Origin: Diadophis punctatus similis
Taxonomy: Eukaryota; Chordata; Lepidosauria; Squamata; Dipsadidae
Assembly: GCA_023053685.1 (NCBI GenBank)
Contig: JALIGW010000002.1
Location: 165,423,034-165,487,033, forward strand
Reading direction: 5' to 3'
Length of the DNA stretch: 64,000 bases
Under the pieces are notes generated by a model. It worked only from the letters and a program-made list of their open reading frames with translations. It made no database searches and was not told where the DNA came from. Of this stretch, positions 11,085-20,960 are shown one piece after another (position 1 is the first letter of the stretch; each line of letters begins with the position of its first letter). Position numbers and translations under genes: made by a program.

Positions 11085-12155
11085 TTAATAGTTCAATAAA
11101 TTCAAATTTGTCAAGTCGTCTCCCGTCTGCTCCCAAACCTCCATCTCCTTTTCCCCAGCTATCTGATTCAGGCACTCCTTTTGGATTTTTGAGTCTATTT
11201 CTTTTTGATCCATCGAAGGTGGCTTCCCCTCCTCCTCCTCTTTTATTTTCATACACCCTTCTTCTGGAATCTTGGATATATCAGCCTTTAGAACATTGAC
11301 ATAAAATTCAGTAGCTTTTTTTATCGTGTTGAGCCGGTATCTTTTTCCAGAAAATTTCACTGCTACTCCAACTGGTGCTTCCCATTTATATTGTAAATTT
11401 AATCTCTTAAATTCATCAATCAAAAAAGTATAGCTTTTCCTGGCTTTAAGCATTTTAGAGGGGATTTCTTTCCAAATCTTTAGTTCCTGACCATTCACCA
11501 TAAGATTATTGTTAAACGTTGCTTGTATAATTCTGTTCCGTAAAGCTCTTGTGGTAAAATATATGACAATATCCCTTGGTAGATGCTTTTGTTTGGCGTA
11601 CCACGAGTTGATTCTGTATGTTTTGTCGATTTGTGTAGCCAATTCCGCTTTAGAAATTCCAGACACCTGATCCAATATGTCAACCATCCTGCCTTTTAAA
11701 TTTTCATATAATCCTTCTTTCAAACCTCTAATCCTTATAGCAACTTCCATAGATCTGAACTGAGTCATTAAGACCTCTTTTTCAAAATTTGCAATGTCGT
11801 TTTGGATTTTATCTATGTAATTCACCGAAGTTGCCAAAGCTTGTTTATTTGTTTCAATACGTTCTGCCAAAACTTCAATATTTGTTGCTAAGCCTTTGCA
11901 AACCTCTAACACATCAAATCTTAGTTGTTGATTCATATTCTTCAAAGCAGCCTGCATCTTATGGTCTATCTCACTTATTTTCTGGTTAAATTCCAAAGTA
12001 AGTTCATGTTTCATAATCTTTAAATTATTTAATAAATTTTCAGGTGTCAAAAGCTGTGGAGGTGTTAGCTCAGTGTTAAGTTGCATTTTAGAAATATATC
12101 CAGATGAATAGTCATTTCTTTTAGTCAAAACAGTCTTTCCAAACTTTGAAGCCAT
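11085..12155 (-). CDS. L1-type ORF1 protein (RNA-binding chaperone), intact, 356 aa
   Basis: L1 ORF1p trimerises through a coiled coil, coats L1 RNA and acts as a nucleic-acid chaperone in the cytoplasmic RNP. The visible order fits. There is a short Lys/Arg-rich N-terminus, then a helical, heptad-rich region at about residues 40-128. An RRM-like domain spans about 134-215 ('MEVAIRIRGLKEG' as RNP2-like strand, 'RDIVIYFTTRALRNRII' as RNP1-like strand). The C-terminal domain at about 216-285 has 'MLKARK', equivalent to the conserved Leu-x-Ala-Arg-(R/K) motif. An acidic tail with a Lys-Glu-rich run follows. I chose the ATG at 12155 (caccaATGg, good Kozak context) over the upstream in-frame TTG at 12176. 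There are no stops or frameshifts, so the copy is young or was recently under selection. No ORF2 follows. The exact L1 clade is not assigned. Confidence 0.85.
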   Translation of the reverse strand: MASKFGKTVLTKRNDYSSGYISKMQLNTELTPPQLLTPENLLNNLKIMKHELTLEFNQKISEIDHKMQAALKNMNQQLRFDVLEVCKGLATNIEVLAERIETNKQALATSVNYIDKIQNDIANFEKEVLMTQFRSMEVAIRIRGLKEGLYENLKGRMVDILDQVSGISKAELATQIDKTYRINSWYAKQKHLPRDIVIYFTTRALRNRIIQATFNNNLMVNGQELKIWKEIPSKMLKARKSYTFLIDEFKRLNLQYKWEAPVGVAVKFSGKRYRLNTIKKATEFYVNVLKADISKIPEEGCMKIKEEEEGKPPSMDQKEIDSKIQKECLNQIAGEKEMEVWEQTGDDLTNLNLLNY

Positions 12156-12739
12156 TGGTGTTTCAAAAGAGTACAAAAAAGAAAGAAAGCCAGTTGCCTG
12201 ATTAAAGTTCTTTCCAGTTTAAAAATCAGATAGTCTTTTATTTTTGAAAATATTTCTATTATAACTTTAATCCAGAGTTAGGAGACAGAGAAAGAAAAAA
12301 CCATTTTTCCAAGTTAAAAGTTTCCATAAGAGAGAGAGAAAGAAAAAAAAAAAAAGCCTCTGGGGAAACGAAAGTCACTTTCACTTCTCAATCGCCATAT
12401 TGTTACTCTGTTTCCTTTGTTCCCTTGCCGAAGTGAAAGCTTACCCAGGAGTTGAAAAAAAAAGGAAAAAAAGAGGTTTCAGTACTTGCCCATCTCACGC
12501 CTGTTTCTCTCTGTCTGCTTCTATAGTTTAAATGTAGTTATAAATCCCATTTTTGAAGCAGCGGCTGGTCACTCCATCTAGCTCTGCAGAGGCAGAGGTT
12601 TCCGGATCTTCGGAGCTGGAGACAGGCTGCATGGGGAGCTCTCCCTTCGCGCCCTGCCAGATGGCTCCTAAGGCGCTGGGGGGGCTCTACCCCTCCTGTC
12701 AGGCTCTCATCTCTCCCCTTTGCCCGGGGAAGAGATTTT

Positions 12740-12770
12740 AAAGCCGCCAGACAGCTGTTCTGGCGGCTTT
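12740..12770 (-). promoter_or_regulatory. Perfect 12-bp hairpin in the L1-derivative 5' leader
   Basis: The arms aaagccgccaga (12740-12751) and tctggcggcttt (12759-12770) are exact inverted repeats. The loop contains the E-box-like palindrome CAGCTG. It lies about 65-95 nt from the RNA 5' end. The role is unknown; leader RNA structure or a protein site are both possible. Confidence 0.7.
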
Positions 12771-12835
12771 TAACAAAGATCGGAAAGGCATCCAACGAGG
12801 GATGTCTGCGATGAAGCGCTCCAAAACCGGAAGCC

Positions 12836-12849
12836 GAGAAAAGACAATT
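12836..12849. repeat. 14-bp target-site duplication, right copy
   Basis: Exact match to 10288-10301. It joins the 5' end of the minus-strand element to the resumed CR1 sequence. Confidence 0.9.
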
Positions 12850-13170
12850 GAAAGGGAATTTAATAACACTCTGAACATACCTGAGAAGATGTTATATAGA
12901 ATATTCAAGATCTGACTTTTTTATTCCAAAATATGAGACATAGAATAATGGATATATAATAAGGCAGATTTCAACAGAGTGTTAGGAGACAATACTTATA
13001 ATAGTAAAAGCATTTCAGCAATGGAGCCATATGCCCAGGAAGCTAGTTGATTCTCCTTCATAGGATGGGCTTAATGGAAGCCAGACAGTCCCTTATCTGG
13101 AATATTTTAAATTGGATTCCTGTCTGGATCAGCCTAACAGCCTTCTCACTCTATGATTCTATGGAACTGG
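12850..13170 (+). pseudogene. Old CR1 LINE remnant, right part (3' end)
   Basis: This resumes the CR1 interrupted at 10301. It ends with 'tctcactctatgattctatg', the octamer-type 3' end of CR1 elements. The coding relic is degenerate, and the 62-codon frame at 13047-13235 is not a protein gene. Confidence 0.6.
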
Positions 13171-13287
13171 AATACATACTGCTGCCAATGAACATTATTG
13201 CATTTTATGATGAGATGTGCAAATCTACAGACTAATCACTTTCATAGAAAGTATGATGAAACACTGATATAAACCTGATACAAACAT

Positions 13288-13543
13288 TAGCCGAGGTGGC
13301 ACAGCGGTTAGAGGCAGGTACTGCAGGCCACTTTAGCTGACACTGATCTGCAGGTCAGCGGTTCAAATCTCACCGGCTCAAGGTTGACTCAGCCTTCCAT
13401 CCTTCCGAGGTCGGTAAAATGAGGACCCAGATTGTTGGGGGCAATATAAATATACATTGCTTAATGGTGTAAACCACTTAGAGAGTGCTTGCACTGAGAG
13501 GCGGTATATAAATCTCACAAATAAATAAATAAATAAATAAATT
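13288..13543 (+). mobile_element. tRNA-derived SINE (AAAT tail)
   Basis: Same subfamily as 6664 and 7403: A box region 'ggtggcacagcgg' with a G-to-A change, B box gttcaaatc, body 'gaggacccagattgttgggg', tail (AAAT)n. Confidence 0.85.
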
Positions 13544-13861
13544 AGATAGTACTGAACCTGCTAGGGGCCAATTTACTGGTTCATCGTTGCCACCCTCCAT
13601 GGGAAGGGGGAGGAGCCTGGAATGCACTACTAGACACAACACTGAACTTTCTCATGACAACCAAGGTCATTTCTCAGGTGATGGAGGGAAAAGGAGAAGA
13701 GTGTCTGAGGAGCCCGCCAATTAATCTAATTGGCCAACGTGACCAGTGATTCTGGGGGGAAGGGCTGATTGCTGATTTTAATTATGCTGAAACATAAATA
13801 AAGATTCAGAGTTGATTTTCAGCCAAGTGTGCCAATATGATTTGCCCAATAAATAAGTACC
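13544..13861. other. Unassigned stretch
   Basis: No feature is recognised. The sequence is of mixed composition. Confidence 0.45.
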
Positions 13862-13869
13862 CAATAGAG

Positions 13870-14003
13870 CAGGGTGTCAAACTTGCGGCCCACAGGCCAG
13901 ATGCGTCACGTGCTAGCCCTGCCCCTGCCCGGTTTAGCGAAGGGGGAAAAAGTCCTGATACGTCACTTGATGCCGTTGTGAAGATGCGAGTTTCACACCC
14001 CTG
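13870..14003. mobile_element. hAT MITE, 134 bp ('caggggtgtcaaact' family)
   Basis: The ends are 'cagggtgtcaaacttgcgg' and 'cgagtttcacacccctg'. A perfect 8-bp duplication, caatagag, flanks it at 13862-13869 and 14004-14011. Same family as 1852-1935. Confidence 0.85.
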
Positions 14004-14011
14004 CAATAGAG

Positions 14012-14334
14012 GAAGTGTCTCGCCTCAGAGTCCTGATTCACTTGGGTTTGTTAGTCGGAACCTTGACAACTGCTTCTTGGAAATGTAACGATGGCCTTTT
14101 CCAACTCTTTCAACATACCTCTCTCTTATTAATTCTTTCAAGCTGTTATCATCTTTGCCTATGTTATGTAGTTCTTTTATTGTGCTTAATTTTACCATGT
14201 TTATGGTAAACTGTCGTGTTTAATGTGTTATAAAACTGACTTTCCACATACAGTAGTTTCTGGAATTGTCCACTATTATTAAAGTCTTCAAAATATGGGG
14301 AAAAGGAGATAATTACATCCACCAACCAATTAAC
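14012..14334. other. Unassigned stretch
   Basis: No repeat ends or coding motifs are visible. Confidence 0.45.
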
Positions 14335-14461
14335 TACCGTATGTTCCGGCGTATAAGACGACTGGGCGTATAAGACGACCCCCAACTTTTCCAGTTAAAA
14401 TATAGAGTTTGGGATATACTCGCCGTATAAGACTACCCCTCCTACCATCTTTCTTCTTCTT

Positions 14462-14567
14462 TCTGTCTTCCTTCCTTCCTAACATCTTTCTTTTTCTTTC
14501 TTTCTCTCTTTCTTTCTCTCTTTCTCTCTCTCTCTCCCCCTCCCTCCCTCCCTCCCTCCCTCCCTCT

Positions 14568-14605
<38 letters not shown>

Positions 14606-14640
14606 TTCCTTCTTTCTTTCCTTCTTTCTTTCTTTCTTCT
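14462..14640. repeat. Compound (CTTT)n/(CTCC)n polypyrimidine microsatellite
   Basis: Runs of cttt, tctc and ccct tetramers without other content. All Ser/Phe/Leu- or Lys/Glu-rich frames here are translations of the repeat. Confidence 0.95.
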
Positions 14641-14649
14641 GTCTGAAGA

Positions 14650-15060
14650 AGCACAATCAGGAATGGTCTTTGTGGATGGGTAGCAGCCAAGGTAGCACAC
14701 TTGCAGAAGGGTAACACAGTGAAAAGGCTAAGATATGCTGAGGCTCAAAAAAATTGGACTAATGATCAGTGGAAAAGAGTATTATGGAATGATGAACCCA
14801 AGTTTGAAATTTTTGGATCCAATTTGTTGAAACCCTATGTGAGAAGAGTTGGAGAGAGATGGACAAATGAGTGTTTGTCGCCTTCAAGGGAACATGGTGG
14901 AGCATCTGACCTGTTTGGGGCTGCATTTCTGCCAGTGGTGTTAGCAATATTGATGGAATCATGAATGCTGAAAAGTACAGATAGGTTTTAATTCATCATG
15001 CCATTCCTTCTGGAAAGTGCCTGAATGGGAAGGGAATGGGTTCCTTTCTTGTGAATAAAC
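14650..15060 (+). pseudogene. Tc1-like transposase fragment, broken
   Basis: The frame from about 14650 to 14964 encodes 'GLCGWVAAKVAHLQKGN', 'NWTNDQWKRVLWNDEPKFEI' and 'YVRRVGERW', the middle of a Tc1 transposase. The Asp in 'VLWNDEP' is at the place of the second catalytic Asp. A frameshift near 14925-14935 moves the reading to another frame, where 'AEKYR', a TAG stop and 'LIHHAIPSGK' continue the family order. The first catalytic Asp region and the final Glu are missing. It begins directly after the CT repeat, so its 5' half is gone. Confidence 0.8.
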
Positions 15061-15146
15061 AAGCAAAAGGCTTATTTAATAGGCCTTTTGGATTTCTTTG
15101 TAAAGGAGCCATTCCACTTTTTCCTCTTGTTATTTTTGCTTTAAAG

Positions 15147-15280
15147 CAGGGTCCCCGAACTTGGCAACTTTAAGACTTGTGGACTTCAATTCCCAGAATT
15201 CTCCAGCCAGCATAGCTGGCTGGAGCATTCTGAGAGCTGAAGTCCACAAGTCTTAGAGTTGCCAAGTTTGAAGACCTCTG
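15147..15280. mobile_element. Palindromic hAT MITE, 134 bp
   Basis: The two arms, each about 60 bp, are inverted around 'ccagccagcatagctggctgg'-type sequence; outer arms contain 'ttggcaactttaagacttgt' and its complement. The 8-bp duplication ctttaaag is perfect (15139-15146, 15281-15288). A decayed relative is at 48976-49080. Confidence 0.85.
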
Positions 15281-15299
15281 CTTTAAAGGCATGTTTTGC

Positions 15300-15820
15300 A
15301 GCAGTAGAGTTCCTAAATTACGAGCAAGCTGATTTCTGCATTGCTCAGCAGCGCCTCAGCCCCCTCCCCGCAGTGGCTTCAACGAAGAGGTTAAGGGCAG
15401 AGAGCTTTTATGCCTAGAGGGGAGGTAGGAAAGGGGAAAGAGGGGGTTGGGAACCAAGTTTCCTTTCCCTCCTGTCCCCCTTCGTGATCTCCCGACGTCT
15501 TTTACACCAAGTGCTGTGGACGCTGCGAGTGGGGGAGGGGACCAGGGGGGCAAGGAGGAGGAGGGGGAATCCCCAGGTGCAGGAGGGAAGGAGAGCGAGG
15601 TGAAGTTTCCCCAGTTGCGCCCCCTCCTCTTCCGAGTCTCCGCCTTTCCTTGCAAGGTTTTCTGCTCCGTGGGAACTGCTGCGCCGCCGCTTCTCCTCAG
15701 TTGCTGCATCTGATAACAGCTCTCTGATCCCCTTAAAATCCTCCCTACGAGCCCCCCTTTCCCCCCCCCGAAGCCCAACATTTGGTGCAGCCCGGCTCCC
15801 AGTGGGAGGCCGCCTGATGT
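15300..15820. other. GC-rich segment inside the composite transposon
   Basis: This is purine/pyrimidine-skewed, CpG-containing sequence much richer in GC than its surroundings. Long open frames on the minus strand (15356-15781, 15414-15905) overlap each other and have Pro/Ser/Gly/Arg-rich composition with no domain, so I treat them as chance. It may be captured host DNA or an internal transposon region. Confidence 0.4.
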
Positions 15821-15911
15821 TAAGACAATACCCGGCGTATAAGACGACCCCCAACTTTTGAGAAGATTTTCCTGGGTTAAAAAGTCGTCTTATACGCCAG
15901 AACATACGGTA

Positions 15912-16252
15912 GATGGCTCTTCTCTTTTTTCATGACATTATGAAGGATGGATGGGTTTTATTATTAGCATAATAAAGTAGTTATATATTTTATATATGGC
16001 TGATTTTATGCATCATGATAAGCTATGGTTTGTGTTAGCTAGAATAAGTCAGAATGTCAATCTTGAAGATGAGCAAAAAAATATCTCTTCAGCCAATACA
16101 TTTCCCTCATATCGTTATTCTTATTGCGAATGTTTATAGATTAATTTCAAAACTTGACTAGAACATAAAAACTAGGAATCAAGAAACCACAAACAAGCCA
16201 TTAATCTACATTCATGAATTAGACAGCCCATAGGGGACCACCATCCACCATC
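15912..16252. other. Unassigned AT-rich stretch
   Basis: No repeat or coding signal is recognised. Confidence 0.45.
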
Positions 16253-16440
16253 AAGCCACTTTGGTGTAGTAATTAAAATACCAGCCCAGAAACTGGGAGA
16301 TTGTAAATTCTAATTTTCCCTTAAGCATGGAAACCAGCTGGACTGGTCAATCTCTCAGCCAAGTCACACCACAGGGTTGTAGTTGTGGGGAAAATAAGAG
16401 GAGGAAAGAGTGTGCATACCATCATGATTTGAACAAAATA
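16253..16440 (+). mobile_element. Old tRNA-derived SINE, second squamate family
   Basis: The head 'gccactttggtgtagtaatt' resembles a tRNA A box, and the body 'cacagggttgtagttgtggg' plus 'aaaataagaggaggaaagag' matches a common lizard/snake SINE body. Box B is degenerate. A (CAT)n run follows at about 16451-16466. The family differs from the 'gagccgaggtggcgcag' SINEs. Confidence 0.6.
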
Positions 16441-18412
16441 AGGTGACATTACATCATCATCATCATCTTTTCTAAATTAGAAAAAAGAAAGATTCCACTA
16501 AGAATTGAAATCCATAGTTCCCTAGACAGAAACAGTAGGGGTGTTTAAAGTACATAAAAATCTAGCCCAAAAACTCAGAACAGTCTTGAGTTCCACAAGA
16601 TGAGCTAAGATATCAAAGATCATTAGTATTCCTTTGTCTTGAGATCTGGCTGTCTGAAAGCCAATAGTGAAATAATATTAATAAGAATTACTATAACTCT
16701 GTTAGAGCAAATCCACTTCCCATAATAAGAGATATTTGTTTAGAAGGGATAGGCGGACATTGTGTCCTCAATTCTTCTACAGAGCTAGCAGGCCACCCAC
16801 ACAGCCTAAATGCTCAAAGCAATTGTTTTCTTTCCCCTGCTCCTCATCCAAGAACAGGATGCCCAGGGTCTCAAGTGATCACACAACAGGGAAAATTGGG
16901 GAGGGAGGGGAAGGAAGGCAGAAGCTTCCAGAAGAGCTGAAGGAAAATCCACACCCTTCAAAGAGCATCTCAAAGTGCCCTTGGCTGCAGGGTAAAAGGT
17001 GTTTCCTGTCCTGGAGTCTCTACAAAGCCCCTGGGAAGTTTAAATCATGGTAGTCTTTGTTTATCCCAGGGTCAAGTGAGTGTATTGCTTTTTCTTCTGA
17101 GAAGACAAAAAGTGATGTAGGAGTTGCCATCCTCAAACCACATTCTACATAGGTCATAGTAAAATATATTTAACTGCTTCAGGGGATTGAAAAATCGTAA
17201 TTTGAATCTGACCTTCCTTAACGGAAAAAAAATTCCCTTTCAAAATCTAGCTGCAAATAGCATGCAAACTAACCAGGAAACAATGCTCGCCAATGAGATA
17301 TTCCTTGATTATGATACTATTGTCAGCTAGGTCCGGCATGATATCTCCCAATATAATGAATACTTTTCTCTTCTGTCCCATTGAAAATTCATCGGCTATT
17401 TTTGAAGGGCTCTTACTTTCTAAATTGGAAAGTCCCACATATTGTCCCACATAGAGATCAGGTGCTCTAAAAAGAACTGTCCAAATTGTATTCCGTCAAA
17501 TATTTCTTGTGATTCCTCTTCAGACTGTTATAGCTGCAAGCTGCATTTTGTACCCTGAAGTGAAATTTGTGCTTCTCTGCTTATCCCTCTGAATATGGAA
17601 CCACAAGAAAAGTTCTGCAAAGCTCAATTGCTGACTATTTTTAGTAGGTGCTAAGAAAAATTATTCCATTGCTTTGGTTCTGGGTTTTTTGTTTTTTTTG
17701 TTTTTGTCTCGAATGCACCAAAGGATGACCTACTCCAATTAAGATGCTTTGTACAAGGTTTTACATTGCTCATCAGGTGCACATCTACAGAGAAACAAGG
17801 AACAGTTTCCACTGCTTTATGAAAGAAGTGCTTCAGGTGTCAGCTAACAGGCAGCGTCATAAACGAAGAATAAGGCATCACTTCCTGCTGGGTTACGTAT
17901 GTTGCAACCTACAATTAAGCTGTATGATGTGGAATTGGATAAAATAAATGGTAGGTACATAGAAAAAGATGCAACTATTTTAGAAATGGGTGGAAATTAT
18001 TCAGATACAGCAGGAAAATCTGAAAAGAAATGAAAGAAAAGGTATTTTGTTTTCTATAGTCATGGAAACTATAAAGCTTAGGAGATTCAAGAAAATAATT
18101 TGAAACATAGTAAAAGAGCTATATTTAATTAACTTCCTAGCAAAGCAACAAATAATGCATCTTTAATAGGCTGGGCAATGTAGTTTACATCAGAAGATTA
18201 CACATATTGTTTGACTTATTCATTGAGCTAGCCTTTTTTTCAATCTAATGATTTTTTCTTTTTTCCTTTCAATTCTGTCTTAGTTCTTGACGAACCTTCT
18301 TTAATGAACAGGCAACCAATTATAATCAGAATAATAAATACTGCAGTAAAACTGTTTCAGTAAATATGATTCTAGCCAGCAATATATCAGATGAAAAGTG
18401 TCATCTAAGTTG
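16441..18412. other. Largely unique stretch
   Basis: No transposon end, exon or RNA gene could be supported. The 105-codon frame at 16736-17053 starts with TTG and shows no domain. Short poly-T runs are near 17684-17706. Confidence 0.45.
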
Positions 18413-18502
18413 TGGAAGGAAAGAAGGAAAGAAGGAAAGAAGGAAGGAAGGAAGGAAGGAAGGAAGGAAGGAAGGAAGGAAGGAAGGAAGGAAGGAAGGA
18501 AG
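18413..18502. repeat. (GGAA)n tetranucleotide microsatellite
   Basis: The array starts as aagg/aaag alternation and becomes pure ggaa/aagg to 18502. Confidence 0.95.
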
Positions 18503-20820
18503 TTTTCTTTTAATATGTAACAAATAGAAAAATAGTTTTAACATTTGAAGCTTTTTCTTGCTATACAAATAAGTGATCAACAGAAAAGAAAGCTATATAC
18601 CTGCGGTGAAGTTATTAAAGATAAAAATATGTCTAATAATAACACTGATTTCACAAACTAGACTTAATAACAGAAATAAAAACCGATCGTAAAAGATTCT
18701 TGCACAATTGATTCTAAGATTTCCAAAAGAAAAGATTTCCTAAGATTTCCAAGAGAATGGTTCCCAACAATGTAATGCAATAATTGGTGGCATGTTATTG
18801 CTGTATTGATAAAAAGCCTTGTAGGACAGAACAAAATAAATTAGGACATAATGATAATCTATGAGAGATTTGCTTTAACAATTATCACATATTAGTAACA
18901 TCCTAGATGAAATATTCAGTGTTGTACCATTGACTTCTTAGCTCTCTGTTAAATGGCAGTATTCATTTTCAGACTCGTATTTTGCCAAATTTGTCATGCA
19001 TATTATAAATAATCCAATACACAGTTTAGAGATGGGGATGAGGGAAATAACAGGAAGCTGTATGTAAACACATTTTTTAAAAAAATAGTTTTATGTGACT
19101 GACATAGAATAAGAGGGAGGGAGATATTTTGCCTCCTTAATATATACAAATTTATAATCTAAGGCTCAATTTAATCGCAAAGTTTTTAAAATAAAAAAAC
19201 ACATGTTGAAGGCACTGCTGCTGAACGACAAGGGAGCAATTAAGTTTCATGTTGCCCAGGCAACATGGCATGGGAGATTTGAATGTTGCATGCACTTTGG
19301 TGGAAATATTATTTTAAAATGCACATATACTCCTCCCCACCCCTGTAACTCTTACAGTATACATTCAAATGTCGCCGTTTTTTTCTTCTCTTCTTCTCTG
19401 GAAATAGATAAGTCACGGAGGGCCAAAACATGCAAATTTACCCGATCTGCCTATTCCTGGATTATAGACAAGAAAAATATCATATAACTAAGAGTGTTCT
19501 TTATGAGACTCTTCTCAGAAAGAAAGATGGAAAAAGGGGTAGGGATCAAACACCCTTGGGTTGCTGCAGAATGCAGATTCCACTCATTTGCACCCTGGTG
19601 CTGCCCAATGGAGTGACTTTTCCAGTGGCACTTCATTAAACGTTATTCCTAAACTCAATAAGGCAGCCTTATGTGTAGTAAGAGGTACTGTCCACTTCAA
19701 TGTGAAGCTATTGCTCAGTAATAGAACTCTTATGCTCCTTGATCTGCAGCATTTGCAACTGAGGTAAAGTGGGAGAAAGGGGAATTTTAGGTCACAGAGA
19801 TAGATAAGATTTGGACCTGAGACCTTGGAGAATCACTGCCTGTCAGAATACACCAGTCTCCCATCAACTTGATCCTTGCCAGATTTGTTGGACTCCCACT
19901 CCTATAATCCCTAGCCAGGACGGTATTACTGATGTTGCATCTGTGCCTTTAATAACAGCTTAAAGCTGAATCTTTTTGTATATTTATCATCATGCTAGGA
20001 AAGTTAAACCAAGTGAGGTATGTTTTAAACAATGGAAAGTTATATGAATTTAAGAGTTCATGTGAGCTTAACACATGGTATTATATGAATGTTTGTCTAC
20101 TGGGAAGCTGACTTAAGGAATCAGCTTTAAACCAGCCATTACCACAGACCAGGCTTTTAATCTAATTTTGCTAGGTAGACTAACAGCAGCGGTCTTGGAC
20201 GGCACATCTGTAAATACTATTACCAGCTCCCTTAAGCCATCTATTCCTTGTGTTTTGGTTAAAAATAAACAGGCCCATATTTGGTAAAGTGTTCTTAGCT
20301 TTTGTGAAGCTCTGACACACATTCTGAAAGCTAACACATGTTGTCCTCTGCTTAGCTGCCTGCCCCCACTCTGAATCCTAAAAGCTCCATCTGCTTGTAA
20401 CTGATTGCAATAAATGTGCTGCTCTTAAAATTACAGGAATAACCTATCTCTACAGGCAGGGAAAAGTCACAAGAGTCAGGGTCAAGGTGAGGATTTCCAC
20501 TCGTTTAAGATACTGGGATACAATCAGATAAAACATAAATATTGACTGGTTCAAAGGTTAGCCTTCACACCTACAGGAAGGCATTATATGAATGCAACCC
20601 ATAATAATACTAACCTAAGTAATCAGATGTAGGACTGATTACCCACAAATCAGAATCACAAAACACAAGACATTTAAAAGCAACAAAGCAAAAGATTTAA
20701 AGCAGCAAACAGCAGCAATTAAATGGAATTAAGTACTGCCCTCCTTACAATAGTTCCTTGAGTAGTCAACAACATTGTTCCAAAATTGTCCTTATAACCA
20801 TCTATCAGCGTCATCTAGAA
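18503..20820. other. Largely unique stretch
   Basis: No gene is recognised. A palindromic X-box lies at 19251-19264. A short fragment near 19886-19945 ('ttgttggactcccactcc') resembles a degraded DNA-transposon arm. The 94-codon frame at 19203-19487 lacks any known motif. Confidence 0.45.
19251..19264. promoter_or_regulatory. Perfect palindromic RFX X-box motif
   Basis: GTTGCCCAGGCAAC has two complete half-sites GTTGCC/GGCAAC separated by two bases, the consensus of RFX family transcription factors. No gene start is visible nearby, so use as an enhancer or promoter site is unproven. Confidence 0.5.
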
Positions 20821-20960
20821 CTGGCGTGTCCAACCTTTTGGCTTCTCTGGGCCGCACTGAGTGAAGAGTAATTGTCTTGGGCTGTATATAAATTATATAA
20901 TATAGTGTGCGTATGTATCTATGTTAAAAGTTTAGATCTTGTGGGGACACATTATACATG
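20821..20960. mobile_element. Probable hAT fragment (one end only)
   Basis: 'ctggcgtgtccaaccttttg' followed by 'gggccgcactga' and 'gtcttgggctgtat' recalls a common hAT repeat end. No right end or target duplication was found. Confidence 0.45.

Larger units (their letters stand above)
10302..12835 (-). mobile_element. Full-length ORF1-only L1 derivative ('half-L1'), 2534 bp
   Basis: On the minus strand the order is: GC-rich 5' leader (12835-12156), one intact ORF1 (12155-11085), a 780-bp AT-rich 3' UTR and a short poly-A tail (poly-T at 10302-10309 on +). No ORF2, endonuclease or reverse transcriptase sequence lies between ORF1 and the tail. A perfect 14-bp duplication flanks it and it interrupts an old CR1. 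The 3' UTR has an AATAAA signal (10321-10326 on +) and a G-rich tract (10387-10432), both usual for L1. HAL1 elements of mammals have the same plan; a squamate equivalent is my inference. Mobilisation would need L1 ORF2p in trans. Confidence 0.85.
14337..15909. mobile_element. TA-flanked (mariner/Tigger-type) composite transposon, 1573 bp
   Basis: The terminal 26 bp, 'ccgtatgttccggcgtataa' plus gacgac, match the inverted right end (15884-15909) with one mismatch. TA dinucleotides flank both sides, as in the Tc1/mariner superfamily. Inside are a CT-rich microsatellite (14462-14640), a broken Tc1 transposase (14650-15060), a complete hAT MITE (15147-15280) and a GC-rich segment (15300-15820). 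The motif 'gtataagacgacccccaact' occurs near both ends in direct orientation, and the right end is itself a hairpin (15832-15898). It cannot move by itself. Confidence 0.75.

Noticed and set aside
12156..12176. Upstream in-frame extension of ORF1 to 12176
   Set aside because: The codon at 12176 is TTG; the ATG at 12155 has a good Kozak context and begins a typical ORF1 N-terminus.
12538..12795. 85-codon minus-strand frame in the L1-derivative leader, possible ORF0
   Set aside because: It begins with TTG, has no ATG near its start and no recognisable motif; GC-rich leaders often hold open frames.
14409..14714. Ser/Phe/Leu-rich frame
   Set aside because: Translation of the CT-rich microsatellite.
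15414..15905. 163-codon minus-strand frame
   Set aside because: It runs into the terminal repeat of the composite transposon and has low-complexity Pro/Ser/Arg content.
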